The notes under the pieces were generated by a model that worked only from the letters and a program-made list of their open reading frames with translations, ran no database searches and was not told the DNA's origin. A program made the translations under genes and the position numbers. DNA of 64,000 nucleotides from Macrostomum hystrix (lineage: Eukaryota; Platyhelminthes; Macrostomidae). The stretch spans positions 15,532,501-15,596,500 of the forward strand of contig CATNEN010000039.1 of the NCBI GenBank assembly GCA_950097015.1, read 5' to 3'. Every line of letters starts with the position of its first letter. The first letter of the stretch is position 1. Shown here piece by piece: positions 42,276 through 55,310 of the stretch.

Positions 42276-45200
42276 ATGTCCAGCACTCTAGCAGATACAA
42301 ATTGTGCAGCAGTTTGGCAGCAGTCAAAGAATAATGAGCACCCCGGAGTTAATCTACAATTAACATTGTCCAGTTTTGTGAGGCCTGATTGTCGAATGGT
42401 AGCTAATTTTTGGCCTAGTGATACGTTCGCTACTGTCCTGGACGCTGCTCGCAATGTATTGCCTAGTGACAGCATTACATTTTGCAGTAGTAATCAAACA
42501 CCGGCCAGACTTTGGTTGTCGCCACCGGCTGGCGACTGTTGCGGCAGTGGCGGATTCGAACTTGTGACTGACTAGTGAGTGAGAAAGTATATAATTTTGG
42601 GAGACAGGCTATAGGCAGTGGAGCGCAGTCACGGGGGAGAGAGCACAGTACAGTGGGGGGAGAGAGTACAGTACAGTGGGAGGAGAGAGCACAGTACAGT
42701 GGGGGGAGAGAGTACAGTACAGTGGGAGGAGAGAGCACAGTACAGTGGGGGGAGAGAGCACAGTACAGTGGGGGGAGAGAGTACAGTACAGTGGGAGGAG
42801 AGAGCACAGTACAGTGGGGGGAGAGAGTACAGTACAGTGGGAGAGAGAGTACAGTGGGAGGAGAGAGCACAGTACAGTGGGTGAGAGAGTACAGTGGGAG
42901 GAGAGAGCACAGTGCAGTGGGGGAGAGAGCACAGTGCAGTGGGGGAGAGAGCACAGTACAGTGGGGGGAGAGAGTACAGTACAGTGGGAGGAGAGAGCAC
43001 AGTGCAGTGGGGGGAGAGAGTACAGTACAGTGGGAGGAGAGAGCACAGTGCAGTGGGGGAGAGAGCACAGTACAGTGGGGGGAGAGAGTACAGTACAGTG
43101 GGGGAGAGAGCACAGTGCAGTGGGAGAGAGAGCACAGTACAGTGGGAGGAGAGAGCACAGTGCAGTGGGGGAGAGAGCACAGTACAGTGGGGGAGAGAGT
43201 ACAGTACAGTGGAGGAGAGAGCACAGTGCAGTGGGAGAGAGAGCACAGTACAGTGGGAGGAGAGAGCACAGTGCAGTGGGGGAGAGAGCACAGTACAGTG
43301 GGGGAGAGAGTACAGTACAGTGGAGGAGAGAGCACAGTGCAGTGGGGGAGAGAGAAGAGATCGCAGACATAAAGTCTCCTGGAAGCCAGTAATTATCGGT
43401 AATTATCGCCGCCACTGTGAATCTCATTGATTTGAAGCACTCTGCCACTGCGCGGTCGTGTTCGCACTGGGCAGTGCGCGCTCATTGAACTGCGTACGTT
43501 GGCCAATACTACTTCTGGTAGCAGCGGACTCTCCAATTCGTTCTGGCCTCGAGACGAAGCGGCGGCCGCAGCTTTGTCCGTTGGCGCCGTGCTCGACGCG
43601 CGCTCAGGCCTATTAGATCCGGTGCCACTGCCAGCTGACGTCGCTGGCACGGTTGAAGGCAAGTTTCAACATAGAATTCAGAATCTCAGACTCTGATCCT
43701 TGATTCCAATCCTCAATTCTGATCCTTGATCCCAATCCTCAATTCTGATCCTTGATTCCAATCCTCAATTCTGATCCTTGATTCCAATCCTCAATTCTGA
43801 TCCTTGATCCCAATCCTCAATTCTGATCCTTGATCCCAATCCTCAATTCTGATCCTTGATTCCAATCCTCAATTCTGATCCTTGATTCCAATCCTCAATT
43901 CTGATCCTTGATCCCAATCCTCAATTCTGATCCTTGATCCCAATCCTCAATTCTGATCCTTGATTCCAATCCTCAATTCTGATCCTTGATTCCAATCCTC
44001 AATTCTGATCCTTGATCCCAATCCTCAATTCTGATCCTTGATCCCAATCCTCAATTCTGATCCTTGATTCCAATCCTCAATTCTGATCCTTGATCCCAAT
44101 CCTCAATTCTGATCCTTGATCCCAATCCTCAATTCTGATCCTTGATCCCAATCCTCAATTCTGATCCTTGATCCCAATCCTCAATTCTGATCCTTGATCC
44201 CAATCCTCAATTCTGATCCTTGATCCCAATCCTCAATTCTGATCCTTGATCCCAATCCTCAATTCTGATCCTTGATTCCATTCCTCAATTCTGATCCTTG
44301 ATCCCATTCCTCAATTCTGATCCTTGATCCCAATCCTCAATTCTGATCCTTGATTCCAATCCTCAGTTCTGATCCTTGATCCCAATCCTCAATTCTGATC
44401 CTTGATTCCAATCCTCAATTCTGATCCTTGATCCCAATCCTCAATTCTGATCCTTGATCCCAATCCTCAATTCTGATCCTTGATCCCAATCCTCAATTCT
44501 GATCCTTGATCCCAATCCTCAATTCTGATCCTTGATCCCAATCCTCAATTCTGATCCTTGATCCCAATCCTCAATTCTGATCCTTGATCCCAATCCTCAA
44601 TTCTGATCCTTGATCCCAATCCTCAATTCTGATCCTTGATCCCAATCCTCAATTCTGATCCTTGATCCCAATCCTCAATTCTGATCCTTGATCCCAATCC
44701 TCAATTCTGATCCTTGATCCCAATCCTCAATTCTGATCCTTGATTCCATTCCTCAATTCTGATCCTTGATCCCATTCCTCAATTCTGATCCTTGATCCCA
44801 ATCCTCAATTCTGATCCTTGATTCCAATCCTCAATTCTGATCCTTGATCCCAATCCTCAATTCTGATCCTTGATTCCAATCCTCAATTCTGATCCTTGAT
44901 CCCAATCCTCAATTCTGATCCTTGATCCCAATCCTCAATTCTGATCCTTGATCCCAATCCTCAATTCTGATCCTTGATCCCAATCCTCAATTCTGATCCT
45001 TGATCCCAATCCTCAATTCTGATCCTTGATCCCAATCCTCAATTCTGATCCTTGATTCCATTCCTCAATTCTGATCCTTGATCCCAATCCTCAGTTCTGA
45101 TCCTTGATCCCAATCCTCAATTCCGATCCTTGATTCCAATCCTCAATTCTGATCCTTGATCCCAATCCTCAATTCTGATCCTTGATTCCAATCCTCAATT

Positions 45201-48200
45201 CTGATCCTTGATCCCAATCCTCAATTCTGATCCTTGATTCCAATCCTCAATTCTGATCCTTGATCCCAATCCTCAATTCTGATCCTTGATTCCAATCCTC
45301 AATTCTGATCCTTGATTCCAATCCTCAATTCTGATCCTTGATTCCAATCCTCAATTCTGATCCTTGATTCCAATCCTCAATTCTGATCCTTGATTCCATT
45401 CCTCAATTCTGATCCTTGATCCCAATCCTCAGTTCTGATCCTTGATTCCAATCCTCAATTCTGATCCTTGATTCCAATCCTCAATTCTGATCCTTGATTC
45501 CATTCCTCAATTCTGATCCTTGATCCCAATCCTCAGTTCTGATCCTTGATCCCAATCCTCAATTCTGATCCTTGATTCCAATCCTCAGTTCTGATCCTTG
45601 ATCCCAATCCTCAATTCTGATCCTTGATTCCATTCCTCAATTCTGATCCTTGATCCCAATCCTCAGTTCTGATCCTTGATCCCAATCCTCAATTCTGATC
45701 CTTGATTCCAATCCTAAATTCTGATCCTTGATCCCAATCCTCAATTCTGATCCTTGATCCCAATCCTCAATTCTGATCCTTGATCCCAATCCTCAGTTCT
45801 GATCCTTGATCCCAATCCTCAATTCTGATCCTTGATTCCAATCCTCAATTCTGATCCTTGATTCCAATCCTCAATTCTGATCCTTGATTCCATTCCTCAA
45901 TTCTGATCCTTGATCCCAATCCTCAGTTCTGATCCTTGATTCCAATCCTCAATTCTGATCCTTGATTCCAATCCTCAATTCTGATCCTTGATTCCAATCC
46001 TCAATTCTGATCCTTGATTCCAATCCTCAATTCTGATCCTTGATTCCAATCCTCAATTCTGATCCTTGATTCCAATCCTCAATTCTGATCCTTGATTCCA
46101 ATCCTCAATTCTGATCCTTGATCCCAATCCTCAATTCTGATCCTTGATCCCAATCCTCAATTCTGATCCTTGATTCCAATCCTCAGTTCTGATCCTTGAT
46201 CCCAATCCTCAATTCTGATCCTTGATTCCAATCCTCAGTTCTGATCCTTGATCCTAATCCTCAATTCTGATCCTTGATTCCATTCCTCAATTCTGATCCT
46301 TGATCCCAATCCTCAGTTCTGATCCTTGATCCCAATCCTCAATTCTGATCCTTGTTTCCAATCCTCAATTCTGATCCTTGATCCCAATCCTCAATTCTGA
46401 TCCTTGATCCCAATCCTCAATTCTGATCCTTGATCCCAATCCTCAATTCTGATCCTTGATTCCAATCCTCAATTCTGATCCTTGATCCCAATCCTCAATT
46501 CTGATCCTTGATTCCAATCCTCAATTCTGATCCTTGATCCCAATCCTCAATTCTGATCCTTGATTCCATTCCTCAATTCTGATCCTTGATCCCAATCCTC
46601 AGTTCTGATCCTTGATCCCAATCCTCAATTCTGATCCTTGATTCCAATCCTCAGTTCTGATCCTTGATCCCAATCCTCAATTCTGATCCTTGATTCCAAT
46701 CCTCAATTCTGATCCTTGATTCCAATCCTCAATTCTGATCCTTGATTCCATTCCTCAATTCTGATCCTTGATCCCAATCCTCAGTTCTGATCCTTGATCC
46801 CAATCCTCAATTCTGATCCTTGATCCCAATCCTCAATTCTGATCCTTGATTCCAATCCTAAATTCTGATCCTTGATTCCAATCCTCAATTCTGATCCTTG
46901 ATCCCAATCCTCAATTCTGATCCTTGATCCCAATCCTCAGTTCTGATCCTTGATCCCAATCCTCAATTCTGATCCTTGATTCCAATCCTCAATTCTGATC
47001 CTTGATTCCAATCCTCAATTCTGATCCTTGATTCCATTCCTCAATTCTGATCCTTGATCCCAATCCTCAGTTCTGATCCTTGATTCCAATCCTCAATTCT
47101 GATCCTTGATTCCAATCCTCAATTCTGATCCTTGATTCCATTCCTCAATTCTGATCCTTGATCCCAATCCTCAATTCTGATCCTTGATTCCAATCCTCAA
47201 TTCTGATCCTTGATTCCAATCCTCAATTCTGATCCTTGATCCCAATCCTCAATTATGATCCTTGATCCCAATCCTCAATTCTGATCCTTGCTCCCAATCC
47301 TCAGTTCTGATCCTTGATCCCAATCCTCAATTCTGATCCTTGATCCCAATCCTCAATTCTGATCCTTGATTCCAATCCTCAATTCTGATCCTTGATCCCA
47401 ATCCTCAATTCTGATCCTTGATTCCAATCCTCAATTCTGATCCTTGATCCCAATCCTCAATTCTGATCCTTGATTCCATTCCTCAATTCTGATCCTTGAT
47501 CCCAATCCTCAGTTCTGATCCTTGATCCCAATCCTCAATTCTGATCCTTGATTCCAATCCTCAGTTCTGATCCTTGATCCCAATCCTCAATTCTGATCCT
47601 TGATTCCAATCCTCAATTCTGATCCTTGATTCCAATCCTCAATTCTGATCCTTGATTCCATTCCTCAATTCTGATCCTTGATCCCAATCCTCAGTTCTGA
47701 TCCTTGATCCCAATCCTCAATTCTGATCCTTGATCCCAATCCTCAATTCTGATCCTTGATTCCAATCCTAAATTCTGATCCTTGATTCCAATCCTCAATT
47801 CTGATCCTTGATCCCAATCCTCAATTCTGATCCTTGATCCCAATCCTCAGTTCTGATCCTTGATCCCAATCCTCAATTCTGATCCTTGATTCCAATCCTC
47901 AATTCTGATCCTTGATTCCAATCCTCAATTCTGATCCTTGATTCCATTCCTCAATTCTGATCCTTGATCCCAATCCTCAGTTCTGATCCTTGATTCCAAT
48001 CCTCAATTCTGATCCTTGATTCCAATCCTCAATTCTGATCCTTGATTCCATTCCTCAATTCTGATCCTTGATCCCAATCCTCAATTCTGATCCTTGATTC
48101 CAATCCTCAATTCTGATCCTTGATTCCAATCCTCAATTCTGATCCTTGATCCCAATCCTCAATTCTGATCCTTGATCCCAATCCTCAATTCTGATCCTTG

Positions 48201-51200
48201 CTCCCAATCCTCAGTTCTGATCCTTGATCCCAATCCTCAATTCTGATCCTTGATTCCATTCCTCAATTCTGATCCTTGATCCCAATCCTCAGTTCTGATC
48301 CTTGATCCCAATCCTCAATTCTGATCCTTGATTCCAATCCTAAATTCTGATCCTTGATTCCAATCCTCAATTCTGATCCTTGATCCCAATCCTCAATTCT
48401 GATCCTTGATCCCAATCCTCAGTTCTGATCCTTGATCCCAATCCTCAATTCTGATCCTTGATTCCAATCCTCAATTCTGATCCTTGATTCCAATCCTCAA
48501 TTCTGATCCTTGATTCCATTCCTCAATTCTGATCCTTGATTCCAATCCTCAATTCTGATCCTTGATTCCAATCCTCAATTCTGATCCTTGATTCCAATCC
48601 TCAATTCTGATCCTTGATCCCAATCCTCAATTCTGATCCTTGATCCCAATCCTCAATTCTGATCCTTGATCCCAATCCTCAATTCTGATCCTTGATCCCA
48701 ATCCTCAATTCTGATCCTTGATCCCAATACTCAATTCTGATCCTTGATCCCAATCCTCAATTCTGATCCTTGATTCCATTCCTCAATTCTGATCCTTGAT
48801 TCCAATCCTCAATTCTGATCCTTGATCCCAATCCTCAATTCTGATCCTTGATTCCAATCCTCAATTCTGATCCTTGATTCTAATCCTCAATTCTGATCCT
48901 TGATCCCAATCCTCAATTCTGATCCTTGATCCCAATCCTCAATTCTGATCCTTGATCCCAATCCTCAATTCTGATCCTTGATCCCAATCCTCAATTCTGA
49001 TCCTTGATTCCAATCCTCAATTCTGATCCTTGATTCCAATCCTCAATTCTGATCCTTGATCCCAATCCTCAATTCTGATCCTTGATCCCAATCCTCAATT
49101 CTGATCCTTGATTCCAATCCTCAATTCTGATCCTTGATCCCAATCCTCAATTCTGATCCTTGATCCCAATCCTCAATTCTGATCCTTGATCCCAATCCTC
49201 AATTCTGATCCTTGATCCCAATCCTCAATTCTGATCTTTGATCCCAATCCCTGATTTGATGCTTGATCTCAATCCTCAATTTTATTGATTATTCCCAATC
49301 ACATGTTCTAATCCTTGATCCGAATTCCAGATTCAGATCAAATGTGATTTCGGCTCCAGATTATATCTTTGCCAGCGTGCTAGGTGATTCTGATCCCAAT
49401 CTTAAGAAAAGATGTTCGTGCCTTGAAAAAGCAAATCACAATCGTCAACGAATATTCTCCCAATTATTTAATTCAACCAACCAGTTGGCTTCTGCGGCCT
49501 CACTAACGCTGGCGGCGATTGCTCGGCATTAAATGCCGCCATTCAGTTGCTATGCGGCGTGCCGCGCTTTGTTGACAGCCTGCTCAGTTTGCAGCCGGAT
49601 GGAAGCGGCAGGTTTAGTCGACCTCTGACTGACGCTGTTTGCGAACTCCTTCGGGCGATGACATCCGGCCTGTACGAGTTTGTGTCGGCCAGGGCTGTTC
49701 GACGCATTCTGCTGCGTCGATTGGCTGCAACAATGTCTGACAGTGAGAGCGCTGTTAACGCGGCTGCTGCTGAGTTGAGCTGCATGGTGAGTTTGAGGGC
49801 TTCAAATATGAAATCCTGATCGTCTCCAATATATCCAATTCAGGTCCTGTCTGAAATCCTTTTTTTCTTGCGCTCGAACCGGTTATTATCATCCTTATCT
49901 TTGATCCCCATCCAGATCCTCTTATTGACCTCCATCCCGATCGAGTTTTTTATCCCCATTCCGATCCTATTTTTGATCCCCATCCTGATCCTTTTATTGA
50001 TCCCCATCCTGATCCTTTTATTGATTCCCATCCAGATCCTCTTATGGATCCCCATCCAGATCCTCTCCTTGATCCCCATATCGATCCTCTCCTTGATCCC
50101 CATCCAGATCCTCCTATGGATCCCGATCCAGATCCTCTCCTTGATCCCCATCCAGATCCTCTCCTTAATCCCCATCTCGATCCTCTCCTTGATCCCCATC
50201 TCGATCCTCTCCTTAATCCCCATCTCGATCCTCTCCTTGATCCCCATCTCGATCCTCTTATTGACCCCCATCCAGATCCTCTTCTGGATCCCCATTCTGA
50301 TCGTCTTATTGATCCCCATCCTGATCCTGTTTTTGATCCCATCCAGATCTTCTTATTGATCTGTATCTCTCGATTTCCATATTTCAATTCATATCCTGAT
50401 TATCATTTTTCCCATCTTCATCAGGTCCTGTCGGCGCCATTATCATAATCCAGATCCCTTTAATATATTTATTTAATCTGTAAATTTTGTCTTAAAAAAT
50501 CCCACCCTTAATTCATAAAAATATTCCCCACTGGTTTCCACAGGATTACCTGACCTGTCTGCTGGACAGCCTTCACCAAGAGCTAGTGAGCTCAACAGCT
50601 CATTGCCAACTGACTGAGGAGTCTGCTTCCTCTGAAGTCGTTACAAATTTATTTTCTGGCCAAGTAGTCAGTGTCACCGAGTGCTTATTGTGCGGCCATT
50701 CAGCAAAAGCCTGTCAACAATTTTTTTGTCTCAATTTAACTCAACCGCCTGTTGAGAAACAGCTGCGGCCGTTTCATTTCTGTCTGGTTAGATCGCCTGG
50801 AGCAACAGTGCGACAGACGGGACAGACGATTCGCTATCGTCCGTTGCGCTGTAGTGTTGAAGCTCCGTCAACTGGACAGTGCGGCGACTTAAGCACACTC
50901 ATCGGAACTAAATTTGCGGTTTGTCAGCTTAATCGGCTACTTGTGAGTAGAACATCGGGTATCTGGTTATCTAAATTAATGTTTCTAATTTCAGATTCGA
51001 TCAGATTGTCTGCTACTGACACACCTCACTGATGGCAAAGTGGCCAGAGTGTTTTACGCTGACGACTGGTACACTGATTATGGTGAGATTTCTGCACAAC
51101 TGGACCATAAATAGCTTCAGTCTCGTGAAGAATCTCATGAGAGGGCAGCTTCAGTCTCCTAAAGAATCGGAGTGAGGGCAGCTTCAGTCTCCTGAAGAAT

Positions 51201-52765
51201 CGGAGTAGAGGGCAGCTTCAGTTCCCTGAAGAATCGGAGTGAGGGCAGCTTCAGTCTCCTGAAGAATCGGAGTGAGGGCAGCTTCAGTCTCCTGAAGAAT
51301 CGGAGTAGAGGGCAGCTTCAGTTCCCTGAAGAATCGGAGTGAGGGCAGCTTCAGTCTCCTGAAGAATCGGAGTAGAGGGCAGCTTCAGTTCCCTGAAGAA
51401 TCGGAGTGAGGGCAGCTTCAGTCTCCTGAAGAATCGGAGTGAGGGCAGCTTCAGTCTCCTGAAGAATCGGAGTAGAGGGCAGCTTCAGTTCCCTGAAGAA
51501 TCGGAGTGAGGGCAGCTTCAGTCTCCTGAAGAATCGGAGTGAGGGCAGCTTCAGTCTCCTGAAGAATCGGAGTGAGGGCAGCTTCAGTCTCCTGAAGAAT
51601 CGGATGTGACGGCAGTTTCAGTCTCCTGAAGAATCGGAGTAGAAGGTAGCTTCAGTCTCCTGAAGGATCTGAGTCTGAAGTGAATAATAGTAAATAATAT
51701 TTCCGTTCGAATGCGATGCCAGGCCATTCCCATCAATCGGACGCGGTGTTCTGCTATCAGCTTGACCAACCTGCCCAAACCGGTCGCGATGCTGTTGTTG
51801 CCTTTGTTTACCTGGCTGAATGCCCAGCTATGCCAGCTTTTCCTATAGCGCTCAGTCTAACTAGAAGACGCCATTTGGACTGCGAAAGCTTGCAATCAAT
51901 TTTGTCTGGCTTGTTTGACGGCTACCAGTTTGACGTGTACAAAACCGACTGCCGGGCTGTTGCATTTTCTCGTTTGCCTAGCGAGGCGCTGGGACAGCCG
52001 ACGACCAACTTGTCATCAGGCAGCCCTGTCGAGTATTTCGCCGCGGTGCCCAGGCTGGATGGCGATTGCCTGTCGCCTGCGCCGCCACCGAGGCCGGAAT
52101 GGTTTCGAGGCCGCTGCTTGGTTAGTGCGAATTGTCTGCCCATGTCTGTCTGTCTGCCCGTGTCTGCCTGTCTGCCTGTCTGCTCTCTCTGTCTGTCTGA
52201 CTGTCTTATTTTTCCTCTTTCGCTTTGTCTTGTTCAGGGAGCTCAAGACTATGATTGGCACGCCAGCCGATGCCAGGCAACAAGTAGCAGCAGCCGGCGC
52301 ATTCGTCTCACCGACTGCCTGTCGAGTCTGTGGCAGCCGGGCCGGCAGTTGAATCGTTTCAATGCCTGGCTGTGCCAGTCCTGCGGCGCCTTCGGTCAGG
52401 CAGCAGCCCGCCGTTCGCGTCTAGCAGCGCCGCTGCCGCCTGTCCTGCTGCTTCGCTTGGATTCGAATTCATCCGATCGATTGCAGCTAGATTTTCCCAC
52501 TAGAGGATTCTGTCCCGTGATGCCTGATCCAGTTGCTGTCAGCTATGATCTCCTGGCTGCGGCCTGGAGCTGCGGCAGTGAGCCGTGTCGCCGGGGCGGT
52601 CAGTACATTGTTTGCGCTCGCGGTCGCCAGTCGGACGGCTGCCGTTGGTATCGATGCGAAGACGGCAGGTCTGACTGCCTGCCAGCCGAGAGCCGCCTGT
52701 TTGATGAAGCCGCCATGTGGGGTCGGCCCTGCGCTCTTGTCTATGGTAGAAGGTCGGCTGACTGA
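42276..52765 (+). CDS. USP4/11/15-like ubiquitin-specific protease homologue, probably inactive, 7 exons
   Basis: Exons: 42276-42574, 43438-43658, 49485-49786, 50544-50942, 50995-51082, 51723-52120 and 52238-52765. Phases agree throughout and total 744 residues, against about 960 in USP15. The N-terminus is a ubiquitin-like fold of the USP4/15 type (residues 25-120); no DUSP domain is seen before it. The Cys box reads CGLTNAGGDC, with the Cys kept but the usual NTC changed to GDC. The body has LTCLLDSLHQEL, two CxxC zinc-ribbon halves (CLLC and CQSC) and a second UBL-like segment. The His box is RGGQYIVCAR, where families have GGHYTAY, so the catalytic His is Gln. The following motif is WYRCEDG instead of WYYFDDS. 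It probably binds but does not cleave ubiquitin. Intron 2 uses a GC donor (GAAG/GCAAGT) and holds a 5.6-kb array. An in-frame TAA lies just upstream of the ATG. Confidence 0.85.
42632..43355 (+). repeat. ~22-24-bp minisatellite, USP intron 1
   Basis: About 32 copies of a purine-rich unit containing GGGAGAGAGCACAGTACAGT, with TACAG, GCACAG and GGAGG length variants. It fills the 863-bp intron 42575-43437. Open frames on both strands are repeat artefacts. Confidence 0.95.
43680..49262 (+). repeat. 26-bp minisatellite, ~215 copies, with 910-bp higher-order repeat, USP intron 2
   Basis: The largest array in the window. The unit is 26 bases and contains TTCTGATCCTTGATCCCAAT followed by CCTCAA, with few variants (ATTCC, CATTCC, CAGTTC, CTAAATTC). 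Rare variants recur at fixed offsets. The CTAAATTC variant at 46860 and 47770, and the blocks around them, are 910 bases apart (35 units). It sits inside the 5826-bp GC-AG intron 43659-49484. Confidence 0.98.
49890..50360 (+). repeat. ~24-bp minisatellite, USP intron 3
   Basis: About 19 copies of a unit of about 24 bases containing CCTTGATCCCCATCTCGATC and variants (TTATTGATC, ATGGATC). It lies in the 757-bp intron 49787-50543. It shares the GATCC/CCATCC flavour of the intron 2 array but is a distinct unit. Confidence 0.9.
51108..51680 (+). repeat. 33/34-bp minisatellite, USP intron 5
   Basis: About 17 copies of a unit of 33 or 34 bases containing GCAGCTTCAGTCTCCTGAAG then AATCGGAGT. The two lengths alternate (GTGAGGG, GTAGAGGG with TTCCC). 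It lies in the 640-bp intron 51083-51722. Each unit contains the local inverted pair CTTCAG/CTGAAG. Confidence 0.95.
52121..52237 (+). repeat. TCTG/TGCC microsatellite-like intron 6 of the USP gene
   Basis: A 117-base intron (GTTAGT ... TTGTTCAG) largely made of CTGTCTGTCTGCCTGTC steps. Its length is a multiple of three and it has no stop in the reading frame, so retention would insert 39 residues without breaking the protein. Confidence 0.7.
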
Positions 52766-52864
52766 TCGGATGGCACTGCCGGGTTCGCTGTTTCATCCTT
52801 GTTCATCTAGCTTTCATTCATTTATGAAAGTGTCAAGAAATTATCGCCTATAACAACTCACAGA

Positions 52865-54335
52865 TCCTAATCCCTTATTATACGCTCCGAAATCCCCATC
52901 CCTAATTATACCTTCCAAAATCCCCATACCTTACTATACCTTCCGGAATCCTAATCCCTTCCAAAATCCCCATCCCTTATTATACCTTCCAAAATCCCCA
53001 TCCCTTACTATACCTTCCGGAATCCTAATCCCTTCCAAAATCCCCATCCCTTATTATACCTTCCGAAATCCCCATCCCTTATTATACCTTCCGAAATCCC
53101 CATCCCTTATTGTACCTTCCGAAATCCCCATCCCTTATTGTACCTTTTGAAATCCCCATCCCTTATTGTACCTTTTGAAATCCCCATCCCTTATTGTACC
53201 TTCCGAAATCCCCTTCCCTTATTATACCTTCCGGAATCCTAATCCCTTAACCAAAATCCCCATCCCTTATTATACCTTCCGAAATCCCCAAACCTTATTG
53301 TACCTTCCGAAATCCCCATCCCTTATTGTACCTTCCGAAATCCCCATCCCTTATTGTACCTTTTGAAATCCCCATCCCTTATTGTACCTTCCGAAATCCC
53401 CATCCCTTATTGTACCTTTTGAAATCCCCATCCATTATTGTACCTTCCAAAATCCCCTTCCCTTATTATACCTTCCGGAATCCTAATCCCTTCCAAAATC
53501 CCCATCCCTTATTATACCTTCCGAAATCCCCATCCCTTATTGTACCTTTTGAAATCCCCATCCCTTATTGTACCTTCCGAAATCCCCTTCCCTTATTATA
53601 CCTTCCGGAATCCTAATCCCTTAACCAAAATCCCCATCCCTTATTATACCTTCCGAAATCCCCAAACCTTATTGTACCTTCCGAAATCCCCATCCCTTAT
53701 TGTACCTTCCGAAATCCCCATCCCTTATTGTACCTTTTGAAATCCCCATCCCTTATTGTACCTTCCGAAATCCCCATCCCTTATTGTACCTTTTGAAATC
53801 CCCATCCATTATTGTACCTTCCAAAATCCCCTTCCCTTATTATACCTTCCGGAATCCTAATCCCTTCCAAAATCCCCATCCCTTATTATACCTTCCGAAA
53901 TCCCCAAACCTTATTGTACCTTCCGAAATCCCCATCCCTTATTGTACCTTCCGAAATCCCCATCCCTTATTGTACCTTTTGAAATCCCCATCCCTTATTG
54001 TACCTTCCGAAATCCCCATCCATTATTGTACCTTCCGAAATCCCCATCCCTTATTATACCTTCCAAAATCCCCATCCCTTATTGTACCTTCCGAAATCCC
54101 CATCCCTTATTGTACCTTCCGAAATCCCCATCCCTTATTATACCTTCCGAAATCCCATCCCTTATTATACCTTCCGAAATCCCCATCCCTTATTGTACCT
54201 TCCGAAATCCCCATCCCTTATTATACCTTCCGAAATCCCCATCCCTTATTATACCTTCCGAAATCCCCATCCCTTATTGTACCTTCCGAAATCCCCATCC
54301 CTTATTATACCTTCCGAAATCCCCAAACCTTCCAT
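52865..54335 (+). repeat. 28-bp minisatellite 3' of the USP gene, with ~374-bp higher-order repeat
   Basis: About 52 copies of a 28-base unit containing CCCTTATTGTACCTTCCGAA then ATCCCCAT. The diagnostic variant CCCTTAACCAAAATCCCC occurs near 53245 and again near 53619, with matching neighbours, indicating a repeat of about 374 bases. It begins only 100 bases after the USP stop, so it is probably within the 3' UTR or readthrough transcript. Confidence 0.95.
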
Positions 54336-54764
54336 CTTCAAAACTTCTAAATCCCGTTCCCATGTTAAAATAAGAAAATGTCCATTCATTTATTTTGAAC
54401 TCCCGAATCCCCATTCTCTTAGTATCATGATGTTATCGTTAAATGTACTAAAGCTAGCTCGTTAGTGCATTCCAGTGTGTGATTTGCTGTGTTTCTCATA
54501 GTAGTTCATTTTGTCTTTCATCTATTTTGTAGCACCTTACTTTTGTGCTAATCACAACAGCTATATATGATGTTTTTCTTTTTGTAGTGCTTTTTATCGC
54601 CCTTCATTTTTCCGTTGATAAAATAAATCCGAATTAATCTTGTTGTTCAGAGAAATACACATTTTTAAGGCTTAAACTGCTTAAATACTCGAAATGTTTT
54701 ATTCAAGTAGGACGTAAATATAAGGTTGGATATTTTTGATCTGGCATCAAAACATTGCGAGATC
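54336..54764. other. Unique spacer between USP and PNPLA6, with a candidate poly(A) signal
   Basis: AT-rich. AATAAA at 54622-54627 is the first good poly(A) signal I find after the USP stop. If it is used, the USP 3' UTR would include the whole 28-bp array. Nothing else is seen. Confidence 0.35.
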
Positions 54765-55080
54765 AGATTTCGGAGTTATGGGATCATAACTCTACTAGGT
54801 GGGATTTTGGGATCAACTCTACTAGGTGGGATTTGGGATCATAACTCTACTAGGTGGGATTTTGGGATCATAACTCTACTAGGTAGGATTTCGGGATCAT
54901 AACTCTACTAGGTAGGATTTCGGGATCATAACTCTACTAGGTAGGATTTCGGGATCATAACTCTACTAGGTAGGATTTTGGGATCATAACTCTACTATTA
55001 TAGGTGGGATTTCGGGATCATAACTCTACTAGGTGGGATTTTGGGATCATAACTACTCTAGGTGGGATTTAACTGTACGA
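54765..55080 (+). repeat. ~29-bp minisatellite upstream of PNPLA6
   Basis: About 11 copies of a unit containing GGGATCATAACTCTACTAGG then TGGGATTTT, with degenerate copies continuing to about 55260. It ends within about 50 bases of the first PNPLA6 exon. Confidence 0.9.
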
Positions 55081-55310
55081 TTTGAGATCTAGGAGTTTAA
55101 AGTCAAAACTTTACGTGTCGGGATTTATAGATTATTGAATCATAACTCTACGAGGTGGGACTATTTTAGGATATTAATTCCAAAAAAGTAAGACTTCAGG
55201 TTTATGGGATCATAACTCCACGAAAGATGAGATTTTGGGATTTTGGGATCATAGCCTCACGATATGTGCAGCTTATATTTCAGGAAAACTCATAATTATC
55301 CCGTTTTCAG

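Noticed and set aside
42575-43448. Long frames on both strands over the GGGAGAGAG array
   Set aside because: Intronic minisatellite of the USP gene; the real exons lie on each side.
53166-54465. IPYCTFRNPHPLLYLPKSPS repeat frames
   Set aside because: 28-bp array: the three frames interlock because three units give 28 codons. No gene context.
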